A stretch of DNA of 64,000 nt from contig NZ_LPZN01000011.1 of the NCBI RefSeq assembly GCF_001646655.1, forward strand, positions 1-64,000, read 5' to 3'. Source of the stretch: Rhodococcus gordoniae. GTDB lineage: Bacteria; Actinomycetota; Actinomycetes; Mycobacteriales; Mycobacteriaceae. The notes beneath the pieces are model-generated. The model saw nothing but the letters and a program-made list of their open reading frames with translations, did no database searches and was not told the DNA's origin. Both the position numbers and the translations under genes were made by a program. Shown here piece by piece: positions 1 through 7,600 of the stretch (the stretch's first letter is position 1; the number at the start of each line of letters is the position of its first letter).

Positions 1-182
1 GCGGGGGGAGCAGGGGCAGGTGCCGGCGGAGGCGCGAACGGGTTGAACGACCCGCTCGGGACGAGATCGGCGATGCCCTTCGGGAGCAGGTCCACGAGAG
101 GGAAGGCACCTGCGGTCGAGGGCGCGGTGACCGTCAGGGCCACACACCCCAGCGTCGCAGCGACAATGCGGCGGAACTTCAT
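1..182 (-). CDS. Secreted protein, N-terminal part only
   Basis: Only the first 60 or so codons lie in the window; the gene runs off the left edge. The protein begins MKFRRIVAATLGCVALTVTA, a basic start followed by a hydrophobic core, with an Ala-Gly-Ala-like signal peptidase I site just after (STAGAF). The mature part starts with a short hydrophobic stretch and then a Pro/Ala-rich linker (PPPAPAPAPP), typical of secreted actinobacterial enzymes with a flexible N-terminal linker. The domain that would identify the function is outside the window. The ATG at 182 is the only sensible start, since the signal peptide begins there. The hairpin at 286-322 separates it from the upstream ketoacyl synthase gene. 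Confidence 0.7.
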   Translation of the reverse strand, partial: MKFRRIVAATLGCVALTVTAPSTAGAFPLVDLLPKGIADLVPSGSFNPFAPPPAPAPAPP

Positions 183-285
183 GCGCGAGGCCTTTCTGTA
201 CTTCGTCAGGATCCGATGTGCCGGATTCGGACGGAATGTCGGATTGAGCGCCGCGCGTGTTACGTCGCCGGGTGACAGACGACGA

Positions 286-322
286 TCGGTCCGCCCGCGA
301 CCGGATGTCGCGAGCGGACCGA
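286..322 (-). terminator. Strong hairpin, probable terminator of the ketoacyl synthase gene
   Basis: Nested inverted repeat: a 9-bp outer stem TCGGTCCGC/GCGGACCGA and a 6-bp inner stem CGCGAC/GTCGCG around the loop CGGAT, broken only by a C/A mismatch. It lies 51 bases beyond the stop of the minus-strand gene ending at 373 and before the next minus-strand gene. There is no clear T-tract, as is common for actinobacterial terminators. Confidence 0.6.
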
Positions 323-372
323 TGTTCTCCGGACCTGCCGGGGGACGGCCCGGATGTCTTGTCGTACGCCGG

Positions 373-2256
373 TCAGCCGGCGTCCGTCGTCTCGAACGGC
401 ACGACCACCTTCGGGTCGATCCGCATGACGGTGTAACCCGCCACCGCTCCCGCACCGAAGCCGGGGGCGAATATGCGCACCGGTTCGGTGATCACCCCGT
501 CGCGGACGGCGTCGTGGATCGCGAGCGGGATGCTCGCCGACGATGTGTTGCCGACCTTCTCGATGTTGAAGTACAACCGGTCGGCCGAGAGTCCCGCGTT
601 CGCGGCGAGCTCGATGACCATCGTCTTGTTCGCCTGGTGGGGAACGATGAGATCGATGTCGTCGAGCAGCGACCGCTCGGCGTCGTCGGGGGAGGGGATG
701 GCCTTGATCTCGTCGAGCATCTGCGCCAGGTAACGACCGGCAAGCGTCTTCACCTCCGGTCCGTAGACCGTGATGAAGTTGTCGAAGTCCGGGTTCGGCC
801 AGATGATCGAGTTGACCTCGCTCGTCGGACCGCTCGCGTAGCTGTTGAAGAACTCGAGATCGGGGGCATCGCCCTCGGCGGCGGGCGAGACGACGATCGC
901 CGCGGCACCGTCACCGAAGATCATGCGGGACGGCCGGACGTTGCCGATCTTGTCCGAGAACTTCTCGACGCACACCACGAGGACGGGACGTTTCACCTGC
1001 TGCAGGATGCGGGTCGCCTCGGCCAGGCCGTAGGGCATGCCCGCGCACGCCGCGATGAGGTCGAACGAGGCATGGGTCTGGCCGATACCGAGTTCACCCG
1101 AGATCCACGTGGCGAGCGACGGGATCAGCCGTCCGCTCGTGCACGTGCAGGTGATGACCGCGCCGATGTCCTGCGGACCGATACCGGCGTGGGCGACCGC
1201 CTGCTTCGCCGCGATCAGGGCCAGTTCCTCGAAGGTTCCCGAGGTGTACCGGCGCTGTTCGATCCCGGTCTTCGCCGTGATCTCGTCGGCCGACATCGGC
1301 GACCAGTTGTAGGCGGTGTTCCGGATCAGGTCCTCGTTGGTGCACACCTGATCGCCGTGGGCCACCGCGATCGCATCGATGTGCGGTGCGACCGTGAACT
1401 CCGAGCGCACGTCGACGGCCGGGTAGGGCGTCGACGGGGCAACCGGTTCGTGCCGCGTGAACGAGGTGGCCTTGCGGGTCTTCCCGGAGGCGACCCGGTT
1501 GATGAACCGCTGCACCTCACGATTGCGTGGGTGCGACACCACGACGTAGTCGTCGTCCTTCAGATCCGCCACCCGGGCGAGTTCGATTTCGTTTCCGTCC
1601 CAGGGCTGCTGGTTGTGCAGCACCATCGACCACCGGCTCAGGGCCTCGAGTTCGGCGACGTCCTCGTGGCAGTCGAGGATCTCGTCGTATCCGAACACGG
1701 GGTGGTTCGGATCGTAGTGGCGGATACGCAGGGTGATGTTCTCCGGATCGGAGAGCAGCTGCGCAACAGTGGGTTTGACGCTCGGCAGGTCGCCGGCGAA
1801 ATGACGTCGCGAGCCGAAGACCGCGAAGAGCCGGTCGAAGATGTGATCCTCCGCGGCGCTGTCCCAGGCGCGGGGGAGCGAGTGGTAGGCCTCCTCGACG
1901 GCCCCCAACCGCTCCTCGGCCTCGGGCCAGGGAGTCAGGCGGGGCATGTAGACGTCGTCACGGTTACGGGGCACGTCGCCCCAGCGGGTGACCCGCCGCT
2001 CGAACATCATCAGGGCGAAGCGGTCGGCCCAGAACACGTTGAGGGCCATGTCCCGCATGATCTCGAACTTCGAACCGTAATTACCCAGTTCGTGCCGGGC
2101 GAGGATCTCCGAGACCGTGGGTGCCTTGGTGTCGAAGTCGCGGCGGATGACGGCGTCGAGATGTTCGACGCTGCTCAGTGTGGAGAAGTCGAGTTCGGGA
2201 ACGAAATTGGAGGGAAAGACGATTCGGCCGTGCCGGTTGAGCTCGAAGGGCTGCAT
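373..2256 (-). CDS. Beta-ketoacyl synthase III (FabH-like) with a large N-terminal extension
   Basis: The 627-residue protein has a C-terminal half (about residues 290-627) that is a thiolase-fold ketoacyl-ACP synthase III. All three catalytic residues are visible: Cys404 in AACAGMPYG, His540 in VPHQANK and Asn570 in KVGNTSSAS. Such enzymes condense an acyl-CoA starter with malonyl-ACP or a related extender. Ordinary FabH is about 330 residues; the extra 290 N-terminal residues are acidic and Trp/Tyr-rich and match nothing I can name. An in-frame ATG at 2328 would overlap the upstream reductase, so I chose the ATG at 2256 (MQPFELNRHG). The reductase gene ends 46 bases upstream, so the two are probably co-transcribed and form a condensation/reduction pair. 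The acyl substrate is unknown. Confidence 0.8.
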   Translation of the reverse strand: MQPFELNRHGRIVFPSNFVPELDFSTLSSVEHLDAVIRRDFDTKAPTVSEILARHELGNYGSKFEIMRDMALNVFWADRFALMMFERRVTRWGDVPRNRDDVYMPRLTPWPEAEERLGAVEEAYHSLPRAWDSAAEDHIFDRLFAVFGSRRHFAGDLPSVKPTVAQLLSDPENITLRIRHYDPNHPVFGYDEILDCHEDVAELEALSRWSMVLHNQQPWDGNEIELARVADLKDDDYVVVSHPRNREVQRFINRVASGKTRKATSFTRHEPVAPSTPYPAVDVRSEFTVAPHIDAIAVAHGDQVCTNEDLIRNTAYNWSPMSADEITAKTGIEQRRYTSGTFEELALIAAKQAVAHAGIGPQDIGAVITCTCTSGRLIPSLATWISGELGIGQTHASFDLIAACAGMPYGLAEATRILQQVKRPVLVVCVEKFSDKIGNVRPSRMIFGDGAAAIVVSPAAEGDAPDLEFFNSYASGPTSEVNSIIWPNPDFDNFITVYGPEVKTLAGRYLAQMLDEIKAIPSPDDAERSLLDDIDLIVPHQANKTMVIELAANAGLSADRLYFNIEKVGNTSSASIPLAIHDAVRDGVITEPVRIFAPGFGAGAVAGYTVMRIDPKVVVPFETTDAG

Positions 2257-2302
2257 GTGCGAGAGGGACCGTTCGATTCGAAGTTGTGGTGGGAAAGCCG
2301 GA

Positions 2303-3136
2303 TCACATGTCCAGCCCGCCGTTGACACCCCACACCTGACCGGTGATGTACGAGGAGGCGTCGGCGGCGAGGAAGTGCACGACCCGGGCGATCTCCTGGG
2401 GGTCGGCGAGTCGCTTCACGGGGATGGTGTCCGTGATGCGCGCGAGCACCTTCTCGGGGATGGCTTCGACCATCTCGGTGGCGACGAAGCCCGGAGTGAC
2501 GGTGTTGACGGTCACGCCGATGCCGTTCGGATCCAGCTTGTCGTTCTTGGCCAGATGGAAGGCCGCTTCCTTGGCGAGGGTCTTGGTGAGGCCGAACAGA
2601 CCGGCCTTCGACGCCGCGTAGTTGGCCTGGCCGATGTTTCCGGTCTCACCGATGACGGAGGAGACGTTGACGATGCGTCCGGTGCCGCGCTCGAGCATGT
2701 GCCGCAGTGCTGCCTGTGCCAGGTAGAACGCGCCCGAGAGGTTCACCCCGAGGACGGTGTCCCAGTCCTCGTCCTGCATCTTCAGCACCGTGCGGTCGAT
2801 GGTGATGCCCGCGTTGTTGACCAGGATGTCCAGGCGGCCGTGTGTGGCGATGACCTCGTCGATCGTGCGCCGGCAGTCGTCGGCGTCGGCGACGTCGCCG
2901 CGATGCACCGAGTAGCGGACGTCCTTGCGGCCGTTGTCGTTCAGGTCTGCGAGGAACTGGTCCGCCTGAGCGGTGTTACGTCCGTAACCTGCGGCGACGG
3001 TGGCGCCCTGGCTCGCCAGGCTGCGGCTGATCGCCGCTCCGATGCCGCGCGTGCCGCCGGTGACGAAGGCGACGCGTCCGCGGAGCTTGTTTCCGCCGGC
3101 AGCGATCTGTGAGGTGGGTTCGATGGTGCTGGTCAT
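2303..3136 (-). CDS. FabG-type 3-oxoacyl-(ACP/CoA) reductase, SDR family
   Basis: This 277-residue short-chain dehydrogenase has the NAD(P)-binding motif TGGTRGIG near residue 28, the NNAG motif, and the catalytic Ser/Tyr/Lys set in NVSSVIGETG and YAASK. PGFVATEM and the C-terminal SSYITGQVWGVNGG are typical of FabG and PhaB acetoacetyl-CoA reductases. The start at 3136 (MTSTIEP) is preceded by GAGGAG at proper spacing; an in-frame extension up to 3313 has no such site. It lies directly upstream of the fused ketoacyl synthase on the same strand, which suggests it reduces the 3-ketoacyl product of that enzyme. Whether the carrier is ACP or CoA cannot be decided from sequence. Confidence 0.85.
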   Translation of the reverse strand: MTSTIEPTSQIAAGGNKLRGRVAFVTGGTRGIGAAISRSLASQGATVAAGYGRNTAQADQFLADLNDNGRKDVRYSVHRGDVADADDCRRTIDEVIATHGRLDILVNNAGITIDRTVLKMQDEDWDTVLGVNLSGAFYLAQAALRHMLERGTGRIVNVSSVIGETGNIGQANYAASKAGLFGLTKTLAKEAAFHLAKNDKLDPNGIGVTVNTVTPGFVATEMVEAIPEKVLARITDTIPVKRLADPQEIARVVHFLAADASSYITGQVWGVNGGLDM

Positions 3137-3810
3137 GCTGATCTCCTCGCTGTGCGAGGGGGCGACGGGCGCGGCTGGTCGCCGACGTCGCACAAACGCC
3201 CCCTGCGCATTGATTTCCCTGTGGAGGAGCACGTTTCGAATCCCCCTGACTCGAACGCGTGTCCCCGTGAAACGAGCCCTCGTTGGCTCGTATCTCCCTG
3301 CGGAAACAATCATGCATCACGTCGAACATGTTGTCACCAGGAACAATTCGATCTTCGAATTTCGTCAATTTGTCCGAATGTCTCGAAAAATGTTGTGCGA
3401 CAACGAGATATGTAGTTCATGCGGGGTTACCTCACGGTACGAACATGCTGAATGTCCGTAGCCGACCTGGACGTACAGCCTGCACGGATCGGGCCGTTCC
3501 GGAATGGCACACCGTGTTACCGGGGAGTCGGCCACAACTGTGTGCACATGGCGTGAACGTGATCGGTCTTCACGAAATGTTCCGAAATGTGTTTCGGCAG
3601 AATCGATTCGGAGACGATGCTCGGCCGGGGGATTGCCGCCGGCCATTGCTCGGGGAGGGCGCACTGCGTGCCGCCCGAGTCCGGCCGGCCGTGCGCCTCT
3701 CGGCATTCCCCGTTCGAGAACGAGCCACACCCCGTGACGGTGTGATCCTCGACACTACCGTGGGTGATTGTGTCGAAGCACAGCTCGTCCGGCGGTGAGA
3801 GGATGGCCCC
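3137..3810. promoter_or_regulatory. Divergent intergenic region with operator-like palindrome
   Basis: About 670 bases without a convincing gene separate the reductase (minus) and the hydrolase (plus). The middle part (3290-3450) is clearly more AT-rich than the surroundings and probably holds the promoter for the minus-strand pair. It contains a perfect inverted repeat with 7-bp arms, AATTCGA-TCT-TCGAATT, at 3345-3361, a plausible repressor site. Open frames here have poor codon bias and no ribosome-binding site. Confidence 0.4.
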
Positions 3811-4590
3811 GTGAGCAGCACTCGTCTTGTCGAAACACCCGTGGCAGAGCTCGAGGTGCGTGTCGACGGGGAAGGGCCGGCGGTCGTCCTGCTTCCTTCC
3901 CTGGGACGCGACTCCTACGAATTCGATCCCATTGCCGGCGATCTCGCGGCAGCCGGATTCACCGCTCTGCGACCGCAACCCCGAGGTATCGGAAGCAGCC
4001 GCGGGCCCATGGCCGGCCTCGACCTCCACGACCTCGCCGGCGACGTCGCCGGCGTCATCGAGAACTTCGACGCCGCACCCGCCGTGGTGGCCGGCCACGC
4101 ATTCGGGCATTACGTGGCCCGGGTACTCGCCGCCGACCGGCCCGACCTCGTCCGGGGGGTCGCCGTGCTCGCCGCCGGTGCCCGCCGATTCCCGGCTTCG
4201 CTGACCGAGCGTGTCGCCAAGTGCTCCGACCTGTCGCTTCCCGACGGCGAACGGCTCGTGCACCTGCGCGACGTCTTCTTCGCCGAAGGGCACGATCCGG
4301 CGGTGTGGCTCGACGGGTGGTGGCCCGAGGCGATCGTGTCGCAGCGGGCCGCGATGGCCGCGACGGACAAGGAATCGTGGTGGACCGTGGCGTCGTCACC
4401 TCTGCTCGACGTACAGGCGGAAGAGGACGTCTTCCGGCCCGCGGAGACCCGAGGTGAGCTCGTCGACGAGTTCGGGAGCGAACTCGTCTCCACGGCCGTC
4501 GTGCCGGGTTGTGGGCACGCCCTCGTGCCGGAGGCGCCGCACGAGGTGGCCCGGATCCTGGTCGAGTGGATCCGTACGCGTCTCGAATGA
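3811..4590 (+). CDS. Alpha/beta hydrolase-fold protein with Ala at the nucleophile position
   Basis: The 259-residue protein has the overall pattern of an alpha/beta hydrolase: VVLLPSLGRDSYEFDPI near residue 25 (oxyanion region), a nucleophile elbow at about residue 95, and a C-terminal His in VPGCGHALVPEAP. The elbow reads GHAFG, so the usual Ser of G-x-S-x-G is replaced by Ala (codon GCA). The catalytic His and the cap-like middle region remain. Either chemistry no longer uses a serine nucleophile or the protein has a non-hydrolytic role. The GTG start at 3811 has GAGAGGA eight bases upstream. It is transcribed alone and ends at a strong terminator facing the carboxylase gene. Confidence 0.75.
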   Translation: MSSTRLVETPVAELEVRVDGEGPAVVLLPSLGRDSYEFDPIAGDLAAAGFTALRPQPRGIGSSRGPMAGLDLHDLAGDVAGVIENFDAAPAVVAGHAFGHYVARVLAADRPDLVRGVAVLAAGARRFPASLTERVAKCSDLSLPDGERLVHLRDVFFAEGHDPAVWLDGWWPEAIVSQRAAMAATDKESWWTVASSPLLDVQAEEDVFRPAETRGELVDEFGSELVSTAVVPGCGHALVPEAPHEVARILVEWIRTRLE

Positions 4591-4624
4591 CGACCTCGTA
4601 GCATCGCTCCGGCCCCCACGACGA

Positions 4625-4659
4625 CGAGACCCCACCGGAAGTGTCCCGGTGGGGTCTCG
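4625..4659. terminator. Bidirectional terminator between convergent genes
   Basis: Perfect 14-bp stem CGAGACCCCACCGG/CCGGTGGGGTCTCG with a 7-base loop, lying 35 bases after the hydrolase stop and 16 bases before the carboxylase stop on the other strand. It can serve both transcripts. Confidence 0.85.
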
Positions 4660-4674
4660 ATCCGTCTGCGTGGG

Positions 4675-7600
4675 TTACGCGAGCGTGCGTGCCATGCCGC
4701 GCTCGACGGCCGCGATGATCTGCGGCCGCAGCTCGACCGCCGGCACGATCGCGTCCACGGACCCGACCTGCTGCGCCCGCTGGATGTTGTGGATCGCCTC
4801 GAACTCGGCCGCCACCTCACCGAGCTTCTCCGACCGCACCGCGGTACGCAGCGCGGTGAGTTCGACACCCAGACGCGCCTTGTCGCCGTCCTCCGCGGCC
4901 CGCAGCTGGGCTTCGAGTTCCACGACCCGCGGATCGCTCGCGGTGCGCTTGTTGACGTCGCGGGTGAAGACGACCGCTGCCGCGGGAGCGCCACCGAGCA
5001 CGGAGGCGAACGAACCCTCCACGGCGAGGACTTCCATGTTCTCGTTCAGTGCGCCCGAGAACACCACGAAAGCACCACCGTGGTAGCGGGAGACCACGAC
5101 GAACACGATCGGACCGTCGAAGTTGACGATGGCCCGGCCGATCTCGGCGCCGTACTCGAGCTGCAGGTTGCGCAGCGACTCGGGGGAGCCGTCGAAGCCC
5201 GACAGGTTGGCGAGCACCACGAGCGGACGATTGCCGCTCGCCGCGTTGATCGCCCGCGCCGTCTTCTTCGACGACTTCGGGAACAGCGTGCCCGACGTCC
5301 ACTGATCCGGTCCGTCGGCGGGGAACCAGCCCTTGCGCGGGATCGCGCGGGACTCGATACCGATGACGCTGACGGGGATACCGCCGAGATGCGCGTCGAA
5401 CACGACCGAGGTGTCGGCGTCGGCCATGTCGGCCCACCGTTCGAGCACCGCGTGGTCCTGGTCGACCACGGAGCGCATCACCGTGCGGATGTCGAACGGC
5501 TTCTTGCGATCCGGGTTGGTCTCGGACGAGAAGATGTCGCCGACGGTGGTGAAATCGCTGGACGGATGCACGTGCGGGTACACGCACACGTTCCGGTCCA
5601 CCGGGTCGGCGGACACGGCCTTGCGCGGGAAGCGCTCGCCCGGTGCGACGTAGGCGTGGGCGTAGTGCGCGAACAGCGTCTCGATGGCAGCGCTGAGGTT
5701 GGGGGCCCAGTACTGCGCCTGGCCGTTGGGGCCCATGACGCGGTCGTATCCGCCGATACCGAAGTTGTCCTCGGCGGAGACGCCACCCGAGTAGTCGAGC
5801 GACTGCTTGCCGGTGAGCACCATGGCACTGTCCGGAGTCATGACGAGGATGCCCTTGGTGTGCATGAGCATCGTCGCCTCGGCGTTCCAGTACGGCTGCG
5901 CGCCGACGTTGATGCCGGTGACCACGACGTTGATCTCGCCGCCGTCCTGCGTGAACGTGATGATGCGACGCAGACCGCGCGACACCCAGTCCATGTTCTC
6001 GGTGCCCGAACCCATCGAGATCGTCGCGCCGGACGACAGGGCGAACCACTCGACGGGGGCGCCGAGGCTTTCGGCGAGATCGATCGCGGCGACCACGCGG
6101 GAACATTCCGCTTCCGCGACGGTGCCCAGCGCCTTGGTGGGATCACCGAACAACGCGACGCGCTTCATGCCCTCGGGATAGCGCGGGGTGGGGGTGTCGA
6201 CGACGCCGACGATCAGACCGGCGGTGTTACGGCCGTAGGGGCGGTCCACCGGCACGAGTGCGCCCTGCTCGTCGAAATCGTATTCGACGAAGCTGCCGTC
6301 GCCGCCGGTGAGCAGCGGGATCAGCTCGTACGGGTAGACGGTGCCGCGGGCGCGCGAGCGCTGCACCTTCTGGGTGTACTCGTCGAGCGGCTGCAGCGGC
6401 TCCTTCGGAGGCTCGGTGACCCGCACGATGACGCCGGCGCCGGACCGGTACGAGAAGCGCAGAGCGACCTCACGTACCGGCTCGTCGTGGCGCTCGCGCC
6501 ACGAACCGATGACGGTGATCTCCTCCAGGCCGGCACCCACGGTCAGCGGCGCGGCGTTGTTGCCGATGCGGCGCAGGTCCTCCATGTCGAGATCGACGAC
6601 GGGCCACACGTAGAGCACCACGCGGTTCGCGTCGAGACGTCGCCCACCGCGGTTCGCCTGGGCGCGGCGCATGCCGTCGAGCGAACCGGCCAGTGCGCGT
6701 TCGAAGGCCGGAAGTCCGACGATCCTGCCGGTCTCGTCGCGCTGCGGCGTCAGGTCGCGCACCTCGGCCAGCGCGATGAATCGCTCGTCGGACGGATTGT
6801 CCTGCGACACCAGGTGATACAGGTAGGTGTCCGGATTGGCGGGCAGGCGGGTGCCGTCGAAGTTCTTCAGACGCCACAGATCCAGACGCTGACCCGTGAG
6901 CGGGTGGATGTCGCGGATGTTGGTCTCCTCCGCGTATCCGGTCTCGTAGGGGCGGAAGGTGAACACGTGCTCTTCGGCGGTGTCGGTGTGGCAGACGGTC
7001 ACGGTCACGCGTCGGGCCGCACCCGTCACCGTGCGGGCGGCGAGTGCGGTGCGCAGCGCGTCCGCCTGGGCGTCGGCATCGGCCGGAGCGTCGTCCCACG
7101 CGAGATACAGGTCGATCACCAGGTTCTTCGTGTCGGGAACCGATGCCGCCGACTCCTCGACGGCGGCGAGCAGCGAGGCGAACTCGGCGTGCGGTGCCTC
7201 CGCGGAGATCAGGTACAGACGGGTGCCGCGCAGATCGAAGTTGCCGGTGACGAACTGGTGCTCGGCGACCGTGCACGAGCAGACGTCCTCGAGGGTGCGG
7301 ATCTTGTACGCCCGTCGGGTGATGACCTCGAGCAACGGACCCGGAACGGTCTCGGGACGCGTGATCTGCTGTGCGAGAAGGTCGATCAGCGGCTCGGGGG
7401 TAGCGACCAGCGACTCGATGCGCTGCGCGTAGTCCGCCGCCTGCGCATGCTCGGCGAGGTACGCGAGCGAACCGCGGACCCCGTCGTAGACCTGCTCGCG
7501 GGCCTTGCGGATCACGGGTTCCTCGAAGTAGCGGTATCGCAGGTTGCGGGCGGTGTCACCGATGACGGGGAACCGGACCTGGGTCGCGACGATCAGACGG

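Noticed and set aside
43-2325. Long plus-strand open frame opposite the ketoacyl synthase
   Set aside because: It is antisense to a gene with a complete catalytic triad. Its product is an Arg/Asp/Val-rich shadow with no motif, a usual by-product of high third-position GC.
3283-3798. 171-codon plus-strand frame in the gap before the hydrolase
   Set aside because: It crosses an AT-richer promoter-like stretch, shows no coding bias at its 5' end and has no ribosome-binding site.
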